NCBI GenBank assembly: GCA_914767885.1
Contig: CAJZBQ010000009.1
Location: 124,001-188,000, forward strand
Length of the DNA: 64,000 nt
Reading direction: 5' to 3'
Origin: Blepharisma stoltei
Taxonomy: Eukaryota > Ciliophora > Heterotrichea > Heterotrichida > Blepharismidae
Shown here in pieces: positions 20,201 to 30,603 of this stretch. The stretch's first letter is position 1. The number at the start of each line of letters is the position of its first letter. The notes under the pieces were generated by a model that was given only the letters and a program-made list of their open reading frames with translations, had not been told where the DNA came from and did not search any database. Made by a program: the position numbers and the translations under genes.

Positions 20201-22167
20201 TACCAGATCAGTTTTGTTTCTGCTTTAAAAGAATTGGGAATGGGCAACATTGAGAAAGAGCATCTAATTTTAATGATCGAAGCCCTACAGTTTGATGAGG
20301 ATACTGAAGATGTGCACATTAACATCGACGAATTAGAAGAAATTTTAAGCCATTATGGAGTCAAAATTGAAAAAATCTCGAATTTGCCTGACTCAAAACT
20401 TGGAGAACTACTTGAAAACCCATCAGGTCGCCAACCAAAGCAGCTTTCATTGCTAGATGAATTCGAAGAAAAAAAGCAAGAACCGAAAAGAGACCCGACG
20501 CCTCCTACTAAAGAAGTAAAAGAGCCTGAAAAAGTGGCTTCAACGAATCCTAAGCAAGAACCCTCACCTCAAAAAGCAGCTGAAAAAAAGCCATCTGAAG
20601 CCCAAATTTCGATTGTAAAATTAAGTCAAGTTTCCAACACGTTAAAGCATATTTCATTTCGAATGCAACTTAATCGTCTGCCAAAAGAAAAACTTTCTTC
20701 TGCATTATTTGATGATAAACAGAAGAATGATAAACCTATCACTTATCAAGAATTAGCTTTACTATTTAAAAAAGAGCCTTTCAGCATAGAAGAGAAATCA
20801 GAATCTATTTTGCTAGCCAAGTTTTTAACAGAACCTGAAGGCACAGAAAATATACCTGAAAGCCAATACAAGCAGCTTAAAAGTACACCCAAGCAAATTG
20901 TTGCAAAATTCTTAAAATTTTTAGATAATTGGGAACTATTTTCCCCAGAGGATGAGGAAGAATTTGATAGGGAAATTGCTATGCTTGTTGGAAGCGCTTA
21001 CCCTATCTACTATTTAGCGAAAAGAAACTTGCTAACTAAGAGGGATTAATTTTTATTTTAAATGTTTTTTTGGGGTTTTAAGAATTAAATAAAAATCTAA
21101 TTTTATTCAAAAAATTTCAGCTTTAGAACTCTCTACCTGTCTAAAATTTATCATAACTTGCTTGAGATTTCATTATTAAAATTATTAATTATATTTTAAA
21201 ATATAGGCTGCACCTTAAAAAGTACCTAATTTTCTAAAAGTACAGTTTTTCTCATGATTTTGCTCACTTGAAAAGGAAAAGTTATGAGCATTTATTCGAA
21301 TTTTGCAAAAAATTCGATAAAACTAAAACCGGGGTTATAAAAATGACTGAATTTAAAAACGCATTAAAAGAACTCGGCGCAGAAATCCCTAAAGAAGTTT
21401 TCAGCTATATGCAATTATTGTTTTATTCTCATAATAATCAGCTCGATTCAGTTCCATACGAGCAATTTCTCAATGCTTATATCGATAGAGGTGAAGAAGG
21501 CGAGCATTCAGAATTATCTGAAGAAGAACAAGCCAAAATTGTCAGACATTATTTATCAATGATTGCCCAAAATTTGAATAAACTTAAAAAAAGTGTGAGA
21601 ACTGTATTTCTTGCAGATAAAAAAGGTAGAGTTTCTCCTGACCAGTTTGTATCAGCCTTAAAGTACCTTGGCATGAGCAATATAGAGAAAGATCATTTAA
21701 TCTTGATGATTGAAGCTCTTCAATTTGATGAAGATGAAGGCGATGTGCATATTAATATTGATGAATTAGAAGAAATTTTAAGCCATTATGGAGTAAAAGC
21801 AGAAGAAACCCCAATGCTGCCTGATTCTGAAGATCTGCAATTCGCAGAACTCCTAGGAAACTCCTCAGGAGGTCACGTAAAACAAATTTCGCTATTGGAT
21901 GAATTGGAAGACAGTGAAGAAGAAAAATTTGGTAAGCCAAAGCCAGCGAAAAAAGAAGAAAAAAAGAAAAATAAAGAAGATTTAGGACACTTTGTGAAAG
22001 GCTCACATGAGTATATAGAGGATTATGAAGACAGCTCTGGAAGAAACAGTGTAGAATTTATGGGATCTGAGTCTGGAGAAGGAGAATTAGAAGAAAGGAT
22101 AAGGGTTGTAGACTTTTATGAAGATTTCAGAGATATGGATCATTCACCTTCAGCTGTAAGTATATAA
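17267..22167 (+). CDS. Large coiled-coil/EF-hand protein with a tandemly duplicated module
   Basis: ATG 17267, TAA 22165-22167. Three segments (17267-19623, 20203-21000, 21285-22167) total 4,038 nt, 1,345 aa. The first 360 residues are basic then coiled coil, with TGA as Trp at LHW-KERAEK. Then two copies of a module of about 330 residues follow: a KQEISPLK/KQEPSPQK Pro/Lys linker, an ISFRMQLxRLPKxKLSSALFD block, a FDKExAxLxGSxY block and paired EF-hand-like loops (YDKNRSGVINSSEF, FDKTKTGVIKMTEF; then LDSVPYEQFLNAYID). The loop residues D-x-N/T-x-S/T-G are consistent with calcium binding in at least one loop per module. The C-terminus is acidic. EF-hand coiled-coil proteins of this size are common in ciliate basal bodies and axonemes; no specific family name is justified. 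Confidence 0.75.
19624..20202. mobile_element. Insertion of 579 bp in the EF-hand gene, flanked by imperfect target duplication
   Basis: An 11-bp direct repeat CCAGATCAGTT (19607-19617 and 20203-20213) flanks the insert, as expected for a retroelement-type insertion. Removing exactly one repeat copy (596 bp) would shift the frame. Excision between TA 19622-19623 and TA 20201-20202 (579 bp) keeps the frame and leaves six extra residues (LLYQIS). The interior has moderately GC-rich stretches and no recognisable gene. I see no clear match to families A to D. Confidence 0.7.
21001..21284. other. IES without clear inverted repeats (284 bp) in the EF-hand gene
   Basis: Between TA 20999-21000 and TA 21283-21284. 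Removal gives MLVGSAY-EHLFEFCKKF, matching the first module's ILIGSTYDHLYESCKKY. AT-rich interior, multiple stops, no TIR seen. Confidence 0.8.
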
Positions 22168-22180
22168 ATTATTTTTATAA

Positions 22181-24035
22181 TTATCTGGATACTGGAGGAG
22201 GAGCTTCGAGAAATCTGTCTTGAGTGCTTCTCAGCGACCTTGCTTTTCCTTCAGAATTTTTTTCTAATATTGTTGCTATTTCTTTTGTGTCCCATTTTTT
22301 GGTGACTGCCATATTAAATAATGCTTCTTTTACCTGAAACTGCTGCAGCTGGGTTTCAGAGTTGATATTTTGCCTTGTCTGGATCATTCTTTCTCTTTCT
22401 TTTGAAAAGTTTTGCAGCCTTTCGTCTTCCATTTTCATGCGCAATCTAGCCATTTGTTTTAAATATTCATCTTTCTTTTTCTGTCTTTTGATATTTCATT
22501 CTTTTTTGAGCTCTTTCAGCTCATCTAAGTTCTTTTTAAACTCAATTTGCTGCTGCAGTAAATCTTTTTGATGCTCCACCCTTTGCTGGCTTTTAATTGA
22601 TTTTTCTGTGATTTTTTGACGCCGCTCTTCTATAATTGCTTCAGCAACTTCTCGTGTTTTTAATATTTTTAAATCTCTTTCTTTGCTTAATGATTGGATA
22701 CTTTTAAGTTGTTCGGCTTTTTCTTCTAATCCTCCATTTAAGAGTGAGCAAAACTATTGGAAAAATCTTCCCCTATGGCAGAAAATATTTAATATAAAAA
22801 TGTTTGTATGAGTTATTTTTGAACTTTTATAAGGAAACTTAATTAAAGTTTAGAGAGCCTGCATTCAAAAACTTGATTTTATAAATTAAATTGCATTTTC
22901 ATTTCAAATGCTTCCAAATTTGATTTTCTAAAAAAATTATTTTTTATATAATCTCTTGTGTGCATAAAAGGGGAGAGTAAAAAATTTTTTGGTCTTTTTT
23001 TCTTCGATCTCTTTTTTTACATAATAGTCTTGACGCTTCTTTTCTAGCTGCTCTTCTAGAGAAGCTCTGACCATTTCACTTCTTATTTCTTTAGCTTTTC
23101 TTTGTTTTTGGATTTTTTTTCTTAGTCGTTTTTGGTGTTTCAAAATATTTTCTTGTCTTCATTTTTCTTCTTCATTTCTAGCCTTCATTCTATTCCATAT
23201 TGGATCGAAAATTCATATAAAGTCTAAATATAGTTATATATTTTTATGAGAATAATTTAAAAGTATTTCCTTATTCATTTTCTTTTTACTTTAATAGTAT
23301 AAGTTCTTTTTCTCTTTGCATTTCCAATAAAAATTCTTCTACTCTCTTTAAATGCTCTCTCAACTTTTTATCGTTATTTTGCCTCCTCAACTCAATTTCT
23401 TTCAGCTTCATTTCTTCTAAATACTGTTGTTTCTCTGCCTCTTGCATATCATGCTCAAACTGTAGCAAGGCTTTCATTTTCGCTTCTTTTTCCTCTTCTA
23501 TTTCCTTTTTAAGCTTTTCTATCTCTTTCAGCCTTTTTATTTCCGCTTTTTGCCTTTCTTCCTTTATAAGCTCTTTTTTCTTTCTTTCTTCTTCTAATGC
23601 TTTCTCCTGTTCTTTTTTTTGATTTTCATTTAATTTTTTGGCAGCTAGTGTCTCATAGCTTACAAGTCTTGTAAGATTTCTTACTTGTTTTTCTTTGGCT
23701 CTTTTTATGTCATTTCCATACAATTTTTGATGAGCTAGAGATCCTAATGAAGAAGATCTTGAAAATTTTTCATCGGCTGCAATAATTTGTCGTCTTACTT
23801 TGCGGGCTATATGTAAGAGTTCTAGCCGTTTGGATTCGAAAAATTCATATTGAAGATCTTGGACACCTGGAGAAACCGATTTGTATTGAAACTTTTCTCT
23901 TGGGACAAATAGAAGTTCTTCTGGGTCTATACCTTCTCGATAGCAAGCTTCAAGGGATCTGGGGGAATTTACAACACGTCTTGATTCATAATTGTCAAAA
24001 TCTTCAAGAGAGAAATGCTTAGGGCTTGAAGTCAT
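22181..24035 (-). CDS. Long coiled-coil protein, Lys/Glu-rich (possibly CCDC177-like)
   Basis: ATG 24035-24033, TAA 22183-22181. Two IESs interrupt it (23231-23288 and about 22729-22979). The joined product would be about 515 aa, almost entirely Lys/Glu/Arg-rich helix after residue 100. The N-terminus has SLEACYREGIDPEELLFVPREKF, which recalls the 'SLEACR..GI.PEEL' motif of CCDC177-like proteins. TGA is Trp in DFIW-IFDP, EEKW-RQEN and KKEW-NIKR. With TA-to-TA excision of the second IES the total is one nucleotide over a multiple of three (1,546 nt), so either the base count in the AAAAAATTTTTT run is off or that boundary differs. The C-terminal frame is clearly coding. Confidence 0.7.
22729..22979. 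mobile_element. Degenerate family 1 MITE-type IES (about 251 bp)
   Basis: TAA at both ends (TAAtcctcc / gagagTAA). Left end CCTCC-ATTTAAGAGTGAGCAAAACTATTGG follows the family 1 terminus with several changes (written here in two parts: CCTCC, then AGAGTGAGCAAAACTATTGG). Right end GGGGAGAG. The internal second motif and the right hairpin are largely lost. It interrupts the coiled-coil gene between KKTKKFF and LEEKAEQLK; the frame differs by one base after excision. Confidence 0.72.
23231..23288. other. Very short IES (58 bp) in the coiled-coil gene
   Basis: Lies between TA steps at 23229-23230 and 23287-23288; removal gives ELILLK-YLDFIWIFDPIW on the minus strand. Contains in-frame TAA codons, no GT...AG 15-mer fits the gap and no TIR is visible. 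Confidence 0.65.
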
Positions 24036-24161
24036 AATAAAAAATATTTAATGATTTATAATGTGAATCTTAAAATCTGGCTCAGAGAAAAAGAGAATCA
24101 AATAATATAAAAAAACAACTGCTTAGATAATGAAATTTTATTAAATAGGTTTAAAATATGC

Positions 24162-24680
24162 TTATTGCATTGCCTTTAGCTCGTTTTTTACTAAGATCAC
24201 CAAGTTTTGGCTATCAGTACTTAACTTATTCTTTCTTTTTCTTCTTATATCACTATATTTTACTGATTGTTTATACTCTTCTTCAAATTTACTGAAATTT
24301 ATTTGGCTTTTGGTGTTAATTATTCTCTTCGCTAGAGCGATGTTATCAAATGAAAGTTTTCTCCTTTTTTCTGCTTTACAAGTTTGAGACCAAAGACCCA
24401 GCTCATTATTTCCTTGGCTAATCTGGACATTAGGTGGCGAATTAATTATTGATGAAAGTCTGCTAAGCATTGCTGAGTTTTCTTTTGATATTTTTTCGTT
24501 TAGAACTATATGGAAGTTACATCTATCAGTTAAAGATTTGGAATTATAGCAGTGATTATATCGCTTTGGAGGCAAATTGTCTAATGATGAATGAGATCGT
24601 TGAATTTCTTCAATTTTTTTCTTATGAGACTCCTGTTGCTTTTTTCAATTCACCCATTGAAGATAGCTGGAGACTGACAT
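24162..24680 (-). CDS. CFAP97-domain (Hemingway/CFAP97D-like) protein
   Basis: ATG 24680-24678, stop at 24164-24162; 172 aa. TGA at residue 12 is Trp (WVNW-KKQQ). The block KIEEIQRSHSSLDNLPPKRY..HCYNSKSL followed by KENSAMLSRLSSII is the CFAP97 domain pattern, in which 'hxxxl...p.vDn.pP..y.Hl' leads into an 'RDN..Ll.kl..I' helix. CFAP97D1-type proteins act in assembly of sperm flagella and cilia, which fits a ciliate. The rest is basic with no further domain. Size agrees with CFAP97D1 (short form). Confidence 0.75.
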
Positions 24681-24804
24681 TATTTTTAATTAATTAGTAT
24701 GATGAGTTTTGAGTGAGTTATATGCTATTTATCTAGCATAACTCGCAGTATTTATAAGTATACAATGCTTAATCTTAGCAACTCAAATCGCCATTTTACA
24801 ATTA

Positions 24805-26022
24805 ATGGCATCTAGTCTTCCAAACTGGGAGCTTCCTCCCAGATATCAGCTCACTCGAAAGATTGGGCAAGGCACATATGGATCTGTCTGTGAAGCTAAT
24901 GATCTCCAAACTGGCGAAAAAGTGGCTATCAAAAGCATCAAAGCTCTTTTTGATCAACAAGTTGTTGCTACTAGGATGCTAAGAGAGATTTCGATCATGA
25001 GATCCTTAAATCACCCCACAATTATAAAAATCAAGAAAATTTTGATGCCTTCGCAACCAGAATTCTTTAATACTGTTTATATTGTGATGGAGCATGCAGA
25101 TAGTGACCTTAAAAAACTTGCAAGATCCTCTACATTCCTCGATCACACTCATGTAAAATTCTTGATGTATCAAGCTATTTGTGGGTGTCGATATATGCAT
25201 TCAGCAAATATTTTTCACCGCGATATCAAGCCAGGAAATATTTTAATAAACTCAGACTGCTCGCTTAAGATTTGTGACTTTGGTCTTTCTAGAAGTTATC
25301 AAGGACTGAATAAAAGCTTCCAAAATGCTGCAAATAATCAATTGGAGTCCAATGAGATAGCAGGGAGAGAAAGAGACTTTAAAAAAGTAACCAAAAGAAT
25401 TCTTACTGATCATGTTGCGACAAGATGGTATAGAGCTCCAGAAGTGATTTTACTTGAAAAAGAATATGGAAAGGAAATCGATATATGGAGTCTTGGTTGT
25501 GTCTTTGCAGAACTGCTTGGAATGATTTCAGATAACATTTCGCAGTATTTAGAAAGAGCTCCTCTTTTCCCTGGAAAAAGCTGTTTCCCATTATCGCCTG
25601 ACCCCAGTGCAACTAATCAAAGGGGAGGATACCCATCCTCTAATAATGACCAGCTAAATATGATTTTTAGGATCATAGGAACTCCATCAGACGATGACTG
25701 CTCTTTTATATCAGATCCAAGAGCTTTAAATTATGTTAGATCTTTTCCAATTAATGAGCCTGTTGACCTTCGTGAATTGTATCCTGGGTCAACTCCTGAA
25801 GAACTGAATCTCTTATTAAGACTTTTAACTTTCTCGCCGATAAATCGAATTACCTTAGACCAAGCTTTAGAGCATCCTTATTTTCGTGATATAAGGCGCC
25901 CTGAGTTAGAGAGCTTAGCTAGTGTTCCAGCTGATTTTATCTTTGATAGAGAAGAAGATCTAGATATGCAAACACTCAGAGATCTTTTTAGAAGAGAAAT
26001 TGAAAGGTATAACGATAATTAA
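24805..26022 (+). CDS. MAP kinase-like protein kinase with a TDH activation motif
   Basis: ATG 24805, TAA 26020-26022; 405 aa; no intron or IES. Glycine loop IGQGTYGSVCEA (20-31), Lys43 in VAIKSIK, catalytic loop HRDIKPGNIL (138-147), DFG 158-160 and TRWYRAPEV (206-214), the MAPK/CMGC signature. The dual-phosphorylation site reads T201-D202-H203 instead of T-x-Y, and the segment between DFG and this site is long (about 40 residues). MAPK insert and C-terminal lobe features (WSLGCVFAELL, RIIGTPSDDD, LLLRLLTFSPINRITLDQALEHPYF) are present. Without the Tyr, activation by a normal dual-specificity MAPKK is doubtful. Probably a divergent ciliate MAPK-related kinase. Confidence 0.88.
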   Translation: MASSLPNWELPPRYQLTRKIGQGTYGSVCEANDLQTGEKVAIKSIKALFDQQVVATRMLREISIMRSLNHPTIIKIKKILMPSQPEFFNTVYIVMEHADSDLKKLARSSTFLDHTHVKFLMYQAICGCRYMHSANIFHRDIKPGNILINSDCSLKICDFGLSRSYQGLNKSFQNAANNQLESNEIAGRERDFKKVTKRILTDHVATRWYRAPEVILLEKEYGKEIDIWSLGCVFAELLGMISDNISQYLERAPLFPGKSCFPLSPDPSATNQRGGYPSSNNDQLNMIFRIIGTPSDDDCSFISDPRALNYVRSFPINEPVDLRELYPGSTPEELNLLLRLLTFSPINRITLDQALEHPYFRDIRRPELESLASVPADFIFDREEDLDMQTLRDLFRREIERYNDN

Positions 26023-26109
26023 TTTGATTTAATAAGCTATATTCTGCAGATAAAACTAACCATTTAATAATAAAAATTATTCATTGATTTTTAATGCTTC
26101 TTAATAAAT

Positions 26110-27882
26110 TTAGAAATCGTAAATGTCCTTTTGCTTCAATGGCGCAGTTATGCTATTTTTTCTTTCTTCCGCCAAGCTTTTTCTGATATGCTCGTATTTA
26201 GACCTTATTTGTGCATTATATCCTCCAGACTCTACAAAGCTTCCAGACGGTGTTATTGTGCCTTTACTTCCACGTTCTCTATCAGACCTTGCTTTATGCA
26301 GTAGTGACTTACCTTCAAGTAATTTTGCATCATCAATCTTATCTGCAAAGGAATACTGGTCCATCCCCATTTTCTCCATTAATCTTGCATAAAAATTGGT
26401 AATGTTTAATAAGCAAAACACTATTAAAATCATAGGGAAAAACAGTGTAAATCCTTGACCAAAAATTGGGACTAAGTCAATAACGCCCATAACTTTATTG
26501 AATTGTGTATGTTTGACTTTAATAAATAGCAAAAAGTTATAACATACTGAGGGCGTTAGACGGGCCATAATAAAAGCACTCCATATAAGATTTGGAGGGT
26601 CTGTTTGATTGTGGCTATAAAGCCCGTATCTGCCTTTAAGCCTTAACTTGAAGAGAGAAACATAGATGCTAGCTATGATGTAGAGAAGTGGCATAAAGCA
26701 GAGAATCAGTGTGCCTACACTTCCATGGTTATCTTTAAAAAATAATGGAAAGACGCCAATTGGTGTGTCGACAAATAGTGTAATTTCGCCTAATACCACA
26801 AATATGCTGACTACTGATAATAAAAGACCTAGTAGTCTGCACAAAATTGGAGAAAGACGGGTATACCAGATCCATTCAAAGACTTCTCTAAACCTTGCAT
26901 ATTTCCCATTTTTCGCCGGCCAAAAGTTACTTCTGATCCATTTATTTGAATTTTTTTTGTTAGCTATGATGTCCTCAAGTCGAAAAGCAGCTTCCAGATG
27001 TTGTTCCCAACGACTCTAGATATTTAATTACCTTTCACTTCTTCCGAATTCAGCAATATTTTTCTTCAAATCTCTATTAACTCCTACTAAATACTTATAT
27101 GTGATTTCTTTTTTCTCATCATGAGCCTCCATACTCCTTAATGATCTCGTGCTCTTTTGGTGCTCAATAGATTGCTGTGGGCATTTTTCAAGCAATTTAT
27201 CAACATATTTATGAAGAGGATCCACCTCAGTCACATCTCTAGAAAGTTTCATTACTATTCCTACAGTTTGATCTAAGTTATATTTTGCTTCTATCTTCGA
27301 CTGATCAAGCTCAACAGCTTTTAACTGTGCAAGCTTCATAGAAGTATCAAGACTTCCATTCTGCCAAAATGTTTTCGGAATATAAACCAGCCCATACCCA
27401 AGCAGGACCATGATTATAAACAATGACCAGATATTGCTCAATGCCACAAGAATTGCTGGAAGCCTATGTGATGCAAAGTTTCCTGAAATGACTAAATATA
27501 AAATAAAAATGACTCCCATAACAAGAGTTATTCCAATCATCCTAAGTCTTGTAATAAAAGCTCTTTTCATCTTGGTTAGAAATGTAAATTCGCCAGCCAT
27601 GTGGTAATTTTGCATCATTGGCAGGAGAGCCCAGCATAATGCGAAAATTATCCAATAAATTATGTTCCAGCAAACGTGTAGGTCATCTTTGTTTCCTTCT
27701 CCTCCTAAACTTAAATAAACGTCGTATGGAAGCACTGTTACGATCACAAATGCTAAATACCAGCCGATGAACACAAAAAAGTAGACGTAGTATTGAGTTT
27801 TCTTTGATGGATAGATCTTTAGAAGGTATACAGTGAAAGCTGTGATGCCAATCACCAGGAGAATTGTAAACCAACTTACCAT
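26110..27882 (-). CDS. LMBR1-family multispanning membrane protein (LMBRD2-like)
   Basis: ATG 27882-27880, TAA 26112-26110; about 585 aa. The N-terminal half has five hydrophobic segments with the LMBR1 pattern (VLPYDVYLS, WNIIYWIIFALCWALLPMMQNYHMAGEFTFLTK); a coiled-coil loop follows, then WEQHLEAAFRLEDI and C-terminal segments (SVVSIFVVLGEITLF, ARLTPSVCYNFLLF). A short intron is needed near 27,012-27,029: the canonical GT...AG choice is 16 nt and breaks the frame, whereas removing 15 nt (GT...TA) or 18 nt (GT...AG) keeps it. LMBRD2-type proteins are plasma-membrane or lysosomal membrane proteins linked to receptor signalling; the specific role is unknown. Upstream start is 197 bp from the tRNase Z stop. 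Confidence 0.8.
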
Positions 27883-28079
27883 GTTTTATTCTGCAACAAG
27901 TACAGGTGAAGTATTTTCTTATTAAATTATTGAATAATCCGGAATTAGAAAGAATTTTTAGGAGTAATTTAGCAAAAATACCTAACTTTGCACAAGAATA
28001 TTTTTTTTTTAGTGTAATAATACTTTTTGTATTAAAAATACTTAATGGATTTTTTAATAGTAGTAAGAACTCTTGAAAA

Positions 28080-30531
28080 TTATGCCTGCTCCTCTTCTCC
28101 TTCTATTTTTTCAGTCTCTTCAAACAGCTTGAGCAATCTATTTACATTTTGCACAGCTTCATAAGACTCAGACAGCTTAATCTTCATCAAATCGAATCCT
28201 ACAACAGCGTCAACCTGCGCATTTTGAGGCCTTTTCGAGTATCTCTGGGAAAAGTGAGTTAGCACTACCTTTCAAGCATTCATTTGTACAGCCACATTAA
28301 GCGCTTCTCCAATAGTGCTATGCATTTTTTCACTTGCATCTCCAGCTAAGTCATCATCAAAGGTCGCTTCATGAATCAGCAAACTTGCATTATTACCTGC
28401 TTCTACAAGTGCCTGGCAAGGTCTTGTGTCCCCGCTATATACGATTTTTCAGCCTGTTTGGTGCTGGATTACAAACCCATATGCTTCTATGCTGTGATCT
28501 ACTTTTATGCATTGGACTGAAGAGAAATTAGGCAATATGTGGTTGTTTGTTATAGGCTCAAATCTAAATAATAAAGGTCCCATCAGCTCATTGCAGATTT
28601 GTAAGTAAATTTGGTATGCAATGGGAGCTATAATCGTGATGGGCTCATTGGTGAGTTTGGATCTCTCATAAATCAGTTTGATTGTGCCTAAGTGGTGATC
28701 GGCATGCAAATGGGAAATAAAAATGGTTTTGATATCTATTAAAGCTTGATTAATATCTTCCCCAAAATGCCGGCAGAGTTGCCCATAAGTGCCTTCTCCA
28801 CAGTCAAAAAGAAGGCTTGAGCCAAATTCACCGATTCAAATTCCACTGACATTTCTGTATTTTCCTGGCTTCATTGAAGCGGTGCCTAACAAAAGTACGG
28901 CTGGATCAGAATTAGGCTGAGACATATCAATGAAGTCTTCATAAGAAATCCTGTTTAAAGTCAGAAATGGAGGACATTCCATATCTGTCACTCTTTTCAC
29001 TATTTCTTCTGGGTTTAAAGGGTCTAAGCAGTCTGTCTCATCAATTGTTCCATTCATCTCAGGAGGGCTAAGGTTAAGTTTCGCCTTAAACTGAGGGATT
29101 ATTAAATTTTTGAAATTTTTCTTGATATTTTCTTCAAGCAAAAGATCAACTTTTTCATACATCTCGGTACTAACTCCCCCCCCTCCGTGAGTGAACAAAA
29201 AAATTTTGTTCACTCACGGAGGAGGGTTAAATTTTTTTTTATTAAAAAAATTTATATATAAATTTTATAAAAATTTTTTTTTTCGAAATTTAAAAAAATC
29301 CTAATTCGCAAAAATTGGAAAGCAAATAATAATTTAATTTATAAAATTTATGTTTTAAAAAGCAATTCGTTTTAAATTAAACAGAATCAGCTCTAGATTT
29401 CATTATACTAATTATCACTTATATCTCAAATTTTTTTTCCATAAAAATTTTTCTATTAAAAAAAATTTTTGTTCACTCACGGAGGGTGGGTTTTTTTTGG
29501 GCAAAAAATAGGGATTTTTCTAATGGTTTTGTTTCACTCACGGAGTGGGGGGGAGTAAGCTTGAAATTTTTAGGTGAAACAGCATTTAACTCAGTCAATA
29601 AAATATCTGATCCTCTAAAAATCGGAGTTTGCATTGTATTTTTAAAATTTGCTGTAAGATGTCTATTAAAAACGATATTTTTTGTGCCTTCAGGCATCAT
29701 TTCTAAGAAGGTTTGATACCCAGGATCTAAAAGAACTGTGGTGGGCGACATATGAATAAGTGCTGAAAAGTCAAATTCTCCAGTAAAATAGTTACAAATC
29801 ACATCAGAAATGTGAGGGTATAAATATTGAATTGAAGGAATATCAATTACTCCAAATGCAGGTGGCTTGGAAGGAGGGTCAAGTACATCATCAGGAGTGA
29901 TCACCCTTCCATTGATTTCTAATGTTTCTCCATTTGCTAGTCTTCCAAACAATTTACCAGGAGGGACTCCAAGCTCTTTCGCTTTCTCAACTCTAAATTT
30001 CCTAGGATGCGCCATGCATTCGATGAAATAGCTTGCACATGACTCCCTAGGCATTCTTAATCTATTCCCATCAGGCATTTCCAGTCACCGTTCATCAAAG
30101 GAATTGAGTGAGACGATTTTGACAGAAATATTTTCATCTTTATAGCTTCTTTCTGTGGTGATTCTCGATATATGAGTGTTTACATCTCTATCCCCATACT
30201 CTATAATGTCAAATTTATCTAATCAAGAAAACGTGCACGCAGCTTCAATAAAAGCAGCAATACCTACAGGACCATGGATTTTGCATCTGTACCCTTTTCT
30301 TGTATCACTTGCCATATTCAGCATCAAACTTGGTAAAGCTGCTATTGCTTCTGTATGAATTCCAGTCAAAAATACATCCGTAATTTTGCTTTTTCTGACC
30401 TTTGACTCGAGAAGACACCTTTGCAGGTTTTCTCCTGCGTTAAATAAATATCTTTTGGAATCAAAGAAGAGCATAAAGCACGGGCTTGTAAGTTTTGATG
30501 GGACCCCCAGCATTTGGAGGTAGTATCTCAT
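28080..30531 (-). CDS. Long-form tRNase Z (ELAC2-like tRNA 3' endonuclease)
   Basis: ATG 30531-30529, TAA 28082-28080; 688 aa after removing the IES 29173-29557 (junction FKL-STEMYEK). The N-terminal half is the catalytically degenerate metallo-beta-lactamase copy (LFDSKRYLFNAGENLQR, DVFLTGIHTEAIAALPSL). The C-terminal half is active-type: LLLGTASMKPGKYRNVSG, LFDCGEGTYGQL, the zinc motif SHLHADHHLG, YSGDTRPC and HEATFDD. TGA is Trp in FSW-LDKF, ERW-LEM, GIW-IGEF, TGW-KIVY and NAW-KVVL. The enzyme cuts tRNA precursors after the discriminator base; long forms act in nucleus and mitochondria. No clear mitochondrial presequence is visible at this start. Confidence 0.92.
29173..29557. mobile_element. 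Family 1 MITE-type IES (385 bp) in tRNase Z gene
   Basis: TAA flanks (acTAAct / gagTAAgc). Left end CTCCCCCCCCTCCGTGAGTG, immediately a hairpin (ccgtgagtgaac...gttcactcacgg); right end carries two copies of GTTCACTCACGGAG. It therefore lies in the opposite orientation to the 3.8, 9.3 and 13.2 kb copies. The core (attatactaattatcactt) is the reverse complement of theirs. Confidence 0.9.
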
Positions 30532-30603
30532 ATTGGTTTTTTATAATGTCAGTCATGGACAGAATGATAATTCACAAATTTCTAATAAAATTTTAAGGAT
30601 TTA

